NCBI GenBank assembly: GCA_000715685.1
Contig: KL569394.1
Location: 11,446-24,579 of the forward strand
Source of the DNA: Streptomyces lilacinus
Lineage (GTDB): Bacteria > Actinomycetota > Actinomycetes > Streptomycetales > Streptomycetaceae
Reading direction: 5' to 3'
Length of the DNA: 13,134 bases
Part shown: one piece after another, positions 1 to 7,632 of the stretch
Layout: every line of letters begins with the position of its first letter
How positions within the stretch are numbered: position 1 is the stretch's first letter
The notes under the pieces: model-generated
Database searches by the model: none
What the model was told of the DNA's origin: nothing
The model's input: only the letters and a program-made list of their open reading frames with translations
Translations under genes and position numbers: made by a program

Positions 1-1
1 C

Positions 2-943
2 AGCGGCCCGTACCGCCGCATGGCCCGCCATGTGGTCGAGGCCCGCGGCCTGGGCGGCGACGGGCGTCCCGCCCGCGTGCGCTGCGCGGGCCCCGCGACC
101 GCCCCGCGGCTGCGCGAGGCCGGCCTGGTGATGGTGACGGACCTGACGCTGCGCCTGCACCCGGCCCCCGCCGTCCGTCAGCACGTGTGCTTCGCCCTCG
201 CGGACGGAGTCGTGCTCGACGACGTGCTCGCGGCCGGCGCCCGGCTGCTCCGCGGCGGGCGGAAGGCCGACCTCGACGTGCTGTCGGACCACCGGGTCGC
301 GTCCCAGTTGGGGGTCGGCGCCGCCGCCCCCGGCGGTGCGCCGGTCGGCCGGGACCGACTGGCGGCGCTGCTGCCCGCGCCCTTCGCGGGGCGCTGGAGC
401 GCGACGGCGGAGCTCTGGGGCGACGACCGGGCGGAGTTGGCGGCGGTGCGCGCCGAGGTGGAGCGGGCCTGGGCGCCGTTCGCGGCCGCGTCGGTGGACG
501 GGCCGGTCGAGACGGGGTACGAGACCCCCGACCACGCGGGGCTGCGCACCGCGTACTGGTGCCTGCCGACCGGGATGCCGGCGCGGCCCGACCCCGCCGT
601 GGACGGCTGCGGGGTGCTCTGGTTCGCCCCGGCGCTGCCGCCGGGTGCTCCGGCCGGGCGGGCGATCGAGGTGTGGGAGGGGATCCTGCGGGCCCATCGG
701 CTGGCCCCCTGCTGGGCGCTGCGGTTGGACGACTCCCAGGTGATCGCGGTGCTGGCGCTGCTGTGGGACCGCTCCGCACCCGGCGCGGACGCCCGCGCGG
801 TGGCGTGCTTCCACGCGCTGGAGGAGGCCGCGCGGGGTTTCGGCGTACGACCGTACCGGCGTCCGACGGGCCTGCCCGCGGGCGCGCCGGCCGAACAGGA
901 GCCGGCCCGAGAGAAGCCGGGCCGACAAGAGGAGAGGTGCTGA
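2..943 (+). CDS. FAD-linked oxidase of the VAO/PCMH type, C-terminal part (5' end outside window)
   Basis: The reading frame is open from base 2, so the true start lies left of the window and the ATG at 20 is internal; 313 residues are visible. Near residue 43 the segment GLVMVTDLTLRLHPAP matches the end of the FAD-binding domain of vanillyl-alcohol oxidase and p-cresol methylhydroxylase relatives (usually 'GVVT.MT..L.P.P'). The following ~240 residues look like the substrate (cap) domain: GRWSATAELWG, then YWCLPTG, DGCGVLWFAPALPPG, LLWDRSAPGADARAVACFHAL and finally GVRPYRR, in the order expected for that family. Family members oxidise phenolic or benzylic alcohols and related substrates with FAD; the substrate here cannot be told. 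The tail after about residue 290 is a low-complexity Glu/Pro/Arg stretch. The stop is 2 nt before the isoprenoid-type gene at 946, so the two are very probably co-transcribed and may act on the same terpenoid or meroterpenoid, which is inference. Confidence 0.8.
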   Translation, partial: SGPYRRMARHVVEARGLGGDGRPARVRCAGPATAPRLREAGLVMVTDLTLRLHPAPAVRQHVCFALADGVVLDDVLAAGARLLRGGRKADLDVLSDHRVASQLGVGAAAPGGAPVGRDRLAALLPAPFAGRWSATAELWGDDRAELAAVRAEVERAWAPFAAASVDGPVETGYETPDHAGLRTAYWCLPTGMPARPDPAVDGCGVLWFAPALPPGAPAGRAIEVWEGILRAHRLAPCWALRLDDSQVIAVLALLWDRSAPGADARAVACFHALEEAARGFGVRPYRRPTGLPAGAPAEQEPAREKPGRQEERC

Positions 944-945
944 CC

Positions 946-1968
946 ATGGTGCACGTACGGACGTCCGCCGCCGGCCTGACCGAGAGCCCCCTGCTGGACC
1001 GGGCCGACCGCCGGCTCGTGGGCGCCTGTCTGGGACCGGCGCTGGAGATGGCGCCGGTGGTGGAGCTGAGCGAACGGCTCGGGACGGCGATGATGGCTTC
1101 CGTGGGCCAGTTGCCCCCGGACCTGGCCTCCGGCGGCGGTGAACTGCTCCGGGTCTACGCCGACGCCGCCCGTCCCGAGGACTTCGTGGGCCTGTTCCCG
1201 GTCCCGGTGTGGTCGTTTCTGCACTGGGCCCGTGCGGGAGCCGGGACCGGGGACGACGACGCCTGGCACGCCCTGGAACAGGCGCACGCCCTGAGCCTGT
1301 TGATCCACCTCCTCGACGACCATCTGCTGGACGGACAGCTGCCGGTGGACATGCTCGGGCTGCAGCTGCGGACCGTCGCCTGGCGGTCGATGGACCGTCT
1401 CGCGCGGCGAGCCGCCAGGATCTGGGAGGTTCCCGAGTCCGTCGTGGCCGGTCATCTCGACCGCTACGTCCAGGCGGTCGCGTCCTCCGATCCGGTGCGC
1501 GGCCTGGACCACTGCCGCGAGGTCTTCGTCACCCAGGCGGCGATCTGGCTGCTGGCGCCGCGCCTGCTGGAGGAGGCCGGGAGGACCGCCCCGGGCCCCG
1601 CCGACTATGTACGGGACTTCGTGGTGGCCTGGCGTCTGATCGACGACGTGGAGGACGCCGCCGAGGACGCGGCGGCCGGCACGCGCAGCACGCTGTGGTG
1701 GGCGCTCGACGAGCGGGGACGGGCGGCCTGGGACGCGTACGGGCGGGAGAGCCGGGCCGGCGGCCGGGCGGAGGAGCGCGCCTGGCGGTCCCTGGTGCGG
1801 GCCGTCGACGGCTGCGGTGCCGCCGTCCGGCTGGTGGACGACGCGGACGTCCTCCTCCAGCGGGCCTCCGCCACGGCGAACGGCGCCGGGCACCAGGGCT
1901 GGACGACCGAGGTGCAGTGCGTACGCATGGGACTCGGGCGCGAACCGGTGTTCCCGCCCCCGATGTGA
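946..1968 (+). CDS. Class I isoprenoid biosynthesis enzyme (terpene synthase / prenyltransferase fold)
   Basis: This 340-aa, mostly helical protein has two aspartate-rich motifs spaced as in class I isoprenoid enzymes. The first is HLLDDHLLDG (Asp124, Asp125, Asp129) and the second is RLIDDVEDAAED (Asp233, Asp234, Asp237). In this superfamily these acidic groups bind Mg2+ and the diphosphate of a prenyl substrate. The first motif is DDxxxD, not the classical DDxxD. No NSE/DTE triad or C-terminal RY pair of canonical bacterial terpene synthases was recognised, and there is no GKxxRP motif of chain-elongating prenyl synthases. It therefore looks like a divergent member whose reaction (cyclisation or prenyl transfer) cannot be assigned. 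The ATG at 946 follows an AGGAGAGG Shine-Dalgarno at 929-936 and starts 2 nt after the oxidase stop, so the two genes are translationally close. The gene ends 38 bp from the stop of the convergent 1262-aa gene. No signal peptide or membrane segment is seen, so it is expected to be cytoplasmic. Confidence 0.75.
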   Translation: MVHVRTSAAGLTESPLLDRADRRLVGACLGPALEMAPVVELSERLGTAMMASVGQLPPDLASGGGELLRVYADAARPEDFVGLFPVPVWSFLHWARAGAGTGDDDAWHALEQAHALSLLIHLLDDHLLDGQLPVDMLGLQLRTVAWRSMDRLARRAARIWEVPESVVAGHLDRYVQAVASSDPVRGLDHCREVFVTQAAIWLLAPRLLEEAGRTAPGPADYVRDFVVAWRLIDDVEDAAEDAAAGTRSTLWWALDERGRAAWDAYGRESRAGGRAEERAWRSLVRAVDGCGAAVRLVDDADVLLQRASATANGAGHQGWTTEVQCVRMGLGREPVFPPPM

Positions 1969-2006
1969 GCCGGGCGGCGGCCGTACGCGACAGCGGGTGG
2001 TACCGG

Positions 2007-5000
2007 TCAGGCGGCCATGGCCGCCCGGGTGATGGGACAGACCTTGAGGATGGTGTCCAGGAGTTTGCGGGCTTCGTCGGCCGAGAGCTTCCACACGTTG
2101 ACGAGGGTGTCGTGGATCGCCTCCTTGGCCATCCCCCAGACCTCCTTGAGCGCCCTGACCGCCTTCTCGACCGTCACGCCGGCGTCCTTGAGCAGCTTGG
2201 CGGCCGCGTCGGCGGCCACCTGGAAGGATTCCTTGAGGACACGGGCGACATCTTCGGTGATCTTGATGATGCCCTCGCCGACGAGCTTCGCCCAGACCTC
2301 CACGTTCTTGAACAGCCAGGCGAGGGCTTCCTTGGGGTACTGGGTGAAGTAGTTGATGATCTCATCGCGGAGGCGGTTCCAGTCGCGCAGGCCGTTGAGG
2401 GTGAAGTCGACCTGGATCTTCTGTTTGCCGAGGGTCAGTGCGCCGCCCACGTGGAAGCGGAACGCCGGGTCGGTGGTGATCGTGACGGCGGCGGCGAGGC
2501 CGGCCGCGATGTCCATCTTGGGGAGGACGGTGTGGCCTGCAATCTTCACCGGGGACGTGATCTTGAGCCGTACGGCCAGCTCCCCGGCGACCTTGCCGGT
2601 GAAGGCCTTCTTGTCCAGCTGACAGACGACTTCTTGCTTGAAGACGTTGAACTGGGAGGCCTTCCAGCGGAAGTGCAGGGTCCCCGACCGATCGGCTTCG
2701 GCGTAGATGCTGGTGGTCATTCCGAGCAGGGTGCAGCGCGCGTCCAGGAAGAGGTACGGCTTGTGCGCGCCGCCGGACACGGTGATCTTCGTGGTGTCGA
2801 TGGCCGCCCGCGGGCCCGTCCACTTCCCCTGCTTGTCCTGGGTGGCGCCGGTGAACTCCACGACGTCCTGGACCAGGGTGATCGGCTTGTCGATGCTGCC
2901 GAAGGCGGTGATGCCCTCCTTGCTGAGCCGTACCCCGAAGACCGCGTGGTAGCTGAAGATGACGAGATCGCCGCCGACCCACAGCCCGGGGTCCCACGTC
3001 TGCTGGGTGGCGGGGTTCTCCCAGGGGACGGTGACCACGGCCATCATGAGCTTGCGCAGTTCGAGGTCGCGCAGCAGCGGCACGTCGTTGAGGTTCTGCT
3101 GGGTGAACTGGCTGAGCAGCGCGGCGAGGGTGACGCCCTTGTCGCCGTGCCCTCCGGCCTCGAGGCGGAACTCGTAGGCGTTGGGAGTGACCACGGGCCC
3201 CTTGATGGAGACGCTGACGGCCAGTCGCAGCTGGACGTGACCGCCGCCGCTCGCCGCGAGCCTCACCGACCCTCCGAGCCCCAGGTTCAGCCCGGGTGCC
3301 TTCGCCCGGAAGCCGATCCGGCCCCAGAAGTTCTCGATGGTCAGGCCCTTGATCCCGAGCGCGTCCTGCCAGCCGGGCGCGTTGTCGGGCGCCTTGTCGA
3401 GCTCGCCCTTCACCAGGTCGGCGCCGCTGGTGAGGGCGACCAGGGTGGCCATGTGCTGCCCGTTGACCCGGTGGTCGGCGCCCTTGATCACGAACGACAC
3501 CAGGAGGTCGCCGGACAGGCCGAGCGCGCCGGCGGCCACCAGGTCGAGGTCCACCGTCTTGCCGGTCAGGTCACGGAAACCCAGCCGCATGTCCGCGCGC
3601 AGGGCGAACTGCAGCAACTTGGGCTTCACATCGAGGTGGAAGGACTCCACGCCGATCGCCGGAGCCTTGCCCAGGTGCAGGCTGATAGCGGTGTCCGCGA
3701 GCTTCTTCGCCAGGGTCGCGGAGAGCGGGATGCCGTGGAAGTCGGTGACCCCGATGGCCTTCAGCACCGGCTGGAGAGCCGGTCCGAAGCCGGCGTGGGT
3801 GAAGAACGTGACCCCGGCCGCGGTCTTCGACGGCAGGCTCTTGGGGGGCTGCTGCCCGTCCCACTCGAGCGGGGCCCGGGGCCCGGTGGCGACGAGCAGG
3901 CCGGTCTCGCGGAAGACGAGCGCCCCCAGCACCTGCTTCAGCATGGGGTCGCAGCCTGGCAGGTCGCCGAGCGAGAAGGTCCAGCCGGGTTTCCACAGGG
4001 CGGCGGCCACCACGGTCTTGGTTCCGGTCTTGCGGGCCAGGCACAGCACGCGTACGTCGGTCCCCGCGATGCTCACGGTGCCGCCCGCCCGGAGGTCGTA
4101 GACGCCGCCCTTGCCGTTGCTGCCCCCGCCGTTCCCGCCACCGGTCCCGCCGGGGGCGACGGTCAGCGCGAGGGAGGCCTTCGTGATCTCGATCGTGGGG
4201 AGCTCGTCCGGCCAGGTCAGGGCCCCGTCTCCGGCCAGGCCGGAGACGAGCGACGGCAGACTGAGCTTGGGTACGGAACCGGCGAGCCGGAATTGTCCGG
4301 GCAGTTGCCAGGTCGCCGAGAACTGCGGGACGCCGGCGGCAGCCCCGTTCCCCGACTTCGGCTTGACCTGGGCGACGGCGGTGAGCTTGCCGCCGACCGG
4401 CGGGGCGGGGTTTCCCTTCGCCTCCGGCCGGGTGAGCTGGAGGGCGCCCTGGGTGAGGTGGGCCTCGGCACTGCCGAGGTTGAGCTTCCACCCGCCGTCG
4501 ACCTGCGCGTCGAAGGTGAAGGGACCGCGCGGCACGGTCACGTCCGCGGCGAGCGTCTTCATCCGCAGTTCCGGACAGTCCCCGTTCATCGGCACGCCGG
4601 CCGCCGACAGCAGGGCGGTGAGCGAGGTGCCCTCCTTGGCCGCGAGGCGGAAGGTGGCGGCTTTCGTGGTGAAGGTGCCCTTCGCCTCGAGCGAGATCCC
4701 GGTCCCGAGCGCCACGGTCCCGCTCGCGGTCGCGCTCACCTCACGCTTCGCCTTCTTCAGCGGTGCGGCGATCTGCGCGGTGACGGCGATGTCGGTCAGG
4801 TTCAGCCGGCTGCCGTCGAGGCTCCAGGTCTCCTTCTTCGCCAGGGCCAGAGCCAGCCGCAGGTTGCCCACGGCGGCGACGATGCCCTTGCCCAGCGACC
4901 CGGTGTCGAGGTCGATCTCCAGGCCGCTCAGGGTGACGAGCGTCCCCAGCTTCAGCCCGCGCAGGGGTGCGTCGAGGGACTCCCCCGCCCACTGCGAGAG

Positions 5001-5795
5001 CGTGTCGGCCCGACGGCCGCCGGCGCCGGCCGGGTCGGTCCGCAGCAGCAGCTTCTTGTCCTTCGTACTGAGGTCGGCGGTGAGCAGCAACTTGGTGCTG
5101 CCCGTCAGATGCGCCTCGGCAGCGAATTCCACCCTGTGCTGCCAGTGCTTGTCCTCGAGCCGCGATGCCAGGCGCAGGAAGAACGACAGCTTGGGCGTCT
5201 CCACCCCCAGCGCCCGGCTGCGCAGCTCGATCTCCGGCTGGATGCCGTCCTTCGTACCGGGGTGCCCCGAGACGGCACGGATGGAACCGGTGAACGGCAG
5301 CTCGTCGGCGGCCTCCCGCAGCAGGTCCACGACCTCGCGCAACCGGCCCTGCGCGGCGAGCACGTGCCGCGCCTGGACGCCGAGCCCGGCGGAGGAGAGC
5401 TGGAAGACGGCGCCGGAGAAGCCGAGCTTCGCGAGCGGAGTGTCCTTGAGGGCGGGGAAGGACGTGGCGAGCGAGTACTTGTCGGGCAGTTGGAGGGGAA
5501 TACGGAGGGTGGGGGTGCCCTCCGCCGACGGGCGGCCGTCCTTGTCGACGAGGCCGAAGACGAGGCCGCTGACCTTGTGGTCGACCAGCCCGAGCAGGCT
5601 CACCTTGCCCGAGGCCACGACGGTGTCGCCGACGCGCTTCAGCGAGGATTCCGCGAGGTGCAGGCCGGGCCCGATCCACGTCGTGATCAGGCGACCGGCC
5701 TCACCGCCGATCAGCTGGGCGGGGAGCGACCAGCGGCCGTCCCCGCCCGTGCGCGACGGATCCGTCAGCAGCCGGTGCAGCGCGTCGATCTTCAC
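2007..5795 (-). CDS. Very large beta-rich repeat protein with amphipathic helical C-terminus (uncharacterised)
   Basis: This 1262-aa protein is not recognised with certainty. About residues 50-1130 are alternating hydrophobic/polar strands with few charged clusters and no catalytic motif. A degenerate module recurs: a short LxxLL-like helix, then a Pro-Leu strand and a strand ending VTVP or LTVAP, seen near residues 390-422, 512-547 and 888-924, with weaker copies near 674-707 and 808-828. A Gly/Asn/Ser linker occupies 549-564. Residues about 1136-1262 switch to long amphipathic Lys/Ala/Glu helices (for example WLFKNVEVWAKLVGEGIIKI). There is no signal peptide or transmembrane segment. The overall plan recalls DUF6603-type repeat proteins or repeated beta-groove lipid-transfer proteins, which is inference only. 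The start is GTG at 5795 with GGAAG about 10 nt upstream; the ATG overlapping the previous stop gives only 17 codons. It is the last gene of the minus-strand operon, 46 bp after the 585-aa gene. Confidence 0.8.
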   Translation of the reverse strand: MKIDALHRLLTDPSRTGGDGRWSLPAQLIGGEAGRLITTWIGPGLHLAESSLKRVGDTVVASGKVSLLGLVDHKVSGLVFGLVDKDGRPSAEGTPTLRIPLQLPDKYSLATSFPALKDTPLAKLGFSGAVFQLSSAGLGVQARHVLAAQGRLREVVDLLREAADELPFTGSIRAVSGHPGTKDGIQPEIELRSRALGVETPKLSFFLRLASRLEDKHWQHRVEFAAEAHLTGSTKLLLTADLSTKDKKLLLRTDPAGAGGRRADTLSQWAGESLDAPLRGLKLGTLVTLSGLEIDLDTGSLGKGIVAAVGNLRLALALAKKETWSLDGSRLNLTDIAVTAQIAAPLKKAKREVSATASGTVALGTGISLEAKGTFTTKAATFRLAAKEGTSLTALLSAAGVPMNGDCPELRMKTLAADVTVPRGPFTFDAQVDGGWKLNLGSAEAHLTQGALQLTRPEAKGNPAPPVGGKLTAVAQVKPKSGNGAAAGVPQFSATWQLPGQFRLAGSVPKLSLPSLVSGLAGDGALTWPDELPTIEITKASLALTVAPGGTGGGNGGGSNGKGGVYDLRAGGTVSIAGTDVRVLCLARKTGTKTVVAAALWKPGWTFSLGDLPGCDPMLKQVLGALVFRETGLLVATGPRAPLEWDGQQPPKSLPSKTAAGVTFFTHAGFGPALQPVLKAIGVTDFHGIPLSATLAKKLADTAISLHLGKAPAIGVESFHLDVKPKLLQFALRADMRLGFRDLTGKTVDLDLVAAGALGLSGDLLVSFVIKGADHRVNGQHMATLVALTSGADLVKGELDKAPDNAPGWQDALGIKGLTIENFWGRIGFRAKAPGLNLGLGGSVRLAASGGGHVQLRLAVSVSIKGPVVTPNAYEFRLEAGGHGDKGVTLAALLSQFTQQNLNDVPLLRDLELRKLMMAVVTVPWENPATQQTWDPGLWVGGDLVIFSYHAVFGVRLSKEGITAFGSIDKPITLVQDVVEFTGATQDKQGKWTGPRAAIDTTKITVSGGAHKPYLFLDARCTLLGMTTSIYAEADRSGTLHFRWKASQFNVFKQEVVCQLDKKAFTGKVAGELAVRLKITSPVKIAGHTVLPKMDIAAGLAAAVTITTDPAFRFHVGGALTLGKQKIQVDFTLNGLRDWNRLRDEIINYFTQYPKEALAWLFKNVEVWAKLVGEGIIKITEDVARVLKESFQVAADAAAKLLKDAGVTVEKAVRALKEVWGMAKEAIHDTLVNVWKLSADEARKLLDTILKVCPITRAAMAA
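2010..2025. terminator. Perfect 16-bp palindrome at the convergent gene ends (possible bidirectional hairpin)
   Basis: GGCGGCCATGGCCGCC is its own reverse complement and could fold as a 6-bp GC stem with a CATG tetraloop on either strand. It lies 41 nt past the stop of the + strand gene and covers the last codons (AAMAA) of the minus-strand gene. GGCGGCC recurs at 1976-1982, allowing a longer alternative stem. There is no U-run, and it is partly coding, so the terminator role is weak. No better terminator was seen in the 38-bp gap. Confidence 0.25.
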
Positions 5796-5841
5796 CGCGG
5801 AACGCTTCCGGCGGGTACGCCCGGACCGTGCGAGCGGGGTC

Positions 5842-7599
5842 TCATGTGGGGTCTCCCATGCGAGCCTTCAGCATTTTGCGCACATCGGCGGTGACGGCCT
5901 CGGAGATCTCCTTGAGCCGCCTGTCCAGCTCGGCCTGGATTCCCTTGATGACCTCCGTGTAGATGGCTCGTGTGTTGATCGCCTTGTTGATGTCGTCGAT
6001 GAACTCCGATTTGGCATCGAGCTTGATGTGCATCTTCTGCGGTTCATTGAGGGTCAGCTTGGTGAAGATGAGGGTCAGGTCCTCGAGCGTGGTGCCTGTC
6101 GGCTTCATCACGCTGTCCAGGGCGCCGTCGGTGATGTCCACCGTGATGCTGCCGTCCAGCGGAGTGTCGTCGCACTTCGTTTCGAATTTGCTCGTGAAGC
6201 GCAGCGGCGGCTTGGAGATCGGGACGGTGACGTCGCCGCCCTGCCGGCGCGCGACGGCGTCGCCCGGCTCGGCCACGGAGGCCAGCCGGACTCTGGTGCT
6301 CACCAGGTCGTTCTTGTCGGTGAAGGTGCTCACCGGGATGACAGCGTTGGAGATGCCGACCGCCTTCACCGTCTTCAGACGGAAGTTGGACAGCACCATG
6401 TCCACTCCGGAGACCTTGATTTTGAGGTCGCCGAGCTTCATCTCGTCAGCCGTGTACGGGTCCATGGTGGGCTTGGTGAGCGAGAGGACCACCGACGGTG
6501 CGTACAGCGGGGACTTCCGGTCGCCGACGGCCGTGCGGATGCGGTCGAAGAGATAGGCGTCGACCGGTGTGCCGGAGCTGCCCGCGGGGCTGGCGGGTGC
6601 GCCTTTGCCGACGCTCTGGTCGAGGCCCTTGGCCAGTTGTTCGCCGATGGACTTGCTCAGGCGCTTTCTGGTGTCCGCGGAACTCAGCGTTGAGGCGATC
6701 GTATTCATCACGAATTCGGCCGTCTCCTGGGCGGTGAAGAGCTTCAGCGCCATCTCCCGCCTGAGCTCCTCGCTGTTCGCATCGCCCTTCAGGTCCGTGG
6801 TCTTCATGGTGAAGGCCTTGGTGTCCACGGTCACGGGACCGGTGCCGGCCGTGACGTGCACGCTCTCCACCGTGGTGGTGAGCTTGCGGTCGGTCCCACT
6901 GCCCGTGACGCCTACGCGAGTCCGCACGGTGGCCTTGAGGTCATTGAAGTGGAACCGGAACGCGCCCGTTGCCCTGATGGGCTTGACCGGCCATGCCGCA
7001 TTCAGATCGGGGTGCGGCGCAGGCTTCGTGGTGAGCTTCCGAGGCCTGTTGTGCTTCTTGTCCTCTTCTTTCTCCTTCGGGGTCCGGACGTCCGACACGC
7101 CCAGGTTGATGGTGAAGGAATAGTCGCCGCCGACCGTGACGGCGTCGGCGCTGACTCCGTCCTTGGTTTTGTAGTGACCGAAGCGCAGGATCACATCGCA
7201 GAGGTAGTCGCTGCCGTCCTCTCGGATGGAGAGCTTCTCGTCGAGGTAGACGTTGTCCAACCCGGTGACGGTGGCGTTCGTGGCGGTGAGCACCGGCCAT
7301 TTCTTGCCCTCGTCCGGATGATGGATGACCTCAAAGCCTTTGATCTTTGTTTTGTCCTTCACCAGTTCTCTGACGGACACCCACCACGCCTTGGCGAAGA
7401 TCACCTGCAGCGCGTATCCGTTGTCCTGCTTGATCTGCCCCACCTTCCAGTCACTGCCGCGGACCGGAAGCAGTTTCCCCTTCCCTCCTTCACCGGGCAG
7501 CTGCTGCAGAACGCGCGGCAGCCACATGGTCGGGTGAGCAGGGTTGTTGGCCCGGTGGCCGACGGCGGTGAAGAGCAGGCGGAAGAGTTTCTGGGCCAT
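5842..7599 (-). CDS. Hypothetical beta-rich protein, possible TULIP (P47/OrfX-like) family
   Basis: This 585-aa protein appears to have two beta-rich halves. The first half (about residues 50-265) contains alternating strands, a Lys/Glu-rich loop at 172-195 and the motif ATGAFRFHFNDL at 210-221. Amphipathic helices follow at about 273-331 and a Gly/Ala/Pro/Ser linker at 332-346. The second half (about 350-525) carries strands such as GDLKIKVSGVDMVLSNFRLK and LTLIFTKLTLNEPQKMHIKL, ending in a basic amphipathic helix (about 532-580). Long twisted sheets packed on helices, in tandem, are typical of TULIP-fold lipid-binding proteins such as P47 and OrfX2. I could not see a diagnostic signature, so this is a fold-level guess. 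There is no signal peptide. The ATG at 7599 has a modest GAAAGG 8 nt upstream. It lies 33 bp after the prenyl synthase and 46 bp before the 1262-aa gene. Its 5' part is unusually AT-rich for this window: 7321-7380 is 27/60 G+C by hand count. Confidence 0.75.
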   Translation of the reverse strand: MAQKLFRLLFTAVGHRANNPAHPTMWLPRVLQQLPGEGGKGKLLPVRGSDWKVGQIKQDNGYALQVIFAKAWWVSVRELVKDKTKIKGFEVIHHPDEGKKWPVLTATNATVTGLDNVYLDEKLSIREDGSDYLCDVILRFGHYKTKDGVSADAVTVGGDYSFTINLGVSDVRTPKEKEEDKKHNRPRKLTTKPAPHPDLNAAWPVKPIRATGAFRFHFNDLKATVRTRVGVTGSGTDRKLTTTVESVHVTAGTGPVTVDTKAFTMKTTDLKGDANSEELRREMALKLFTAQETAEFVMNTIASTLSSADTRKRLSKSIGEQLAKGLDQSVGKGAPASPAGSSGTPVDAYLFDRIRTAVGDRKSPLYAPSVVLSLTKPTMDPYTADEMKLGDLKIKVSGVDMVLSNFRLKTVKAVGISNAVIPVSTFTDKNDLVSTRVRLASVAEPGDAVARRQGGDVTVPISKPPLRFTSKFETKCDDTPLDGSITVDITDGALDSVMKPTGTTLEDLTLIFTKLTLNEPQKMHIKLDAKSEFIDDINKAINTRAIYTEVIKGIQAELDRRLKEISEAVTADVRKMLKARMGDPT

Positions 7600-7632
7600 A
7601 GCGGAGGCCTTTCGTTGTCCGGTGTACAGCGG

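Noticed and set aside
1969..2006. A classical rho-independent terminator between the convergent genes
   Set aside because: The gap has no strong stem followed by a T-run on either strand; only the partly coding palindrome at 2010-2025 was found.
178..2094. A 638-codon minus-strand open frame across the oxidase and class I enzyme genes
   Set aside because: Low-complexity Arg/Pro/Ala shadow sequence. The + strand frames contain recognisable VAO-type and aspartate-rich motifs.
1209..5894. A 1561-codon open frame on the + strand antisense to the 1262-aa gene
   Set aside because: Its product is a compositionally biased Gly/Arg/Glu/Val shadow typical of high-GC antisense frames, without motifs. 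The opposite strand has coherent beta-protein sequence, a ribosome site and operon context.
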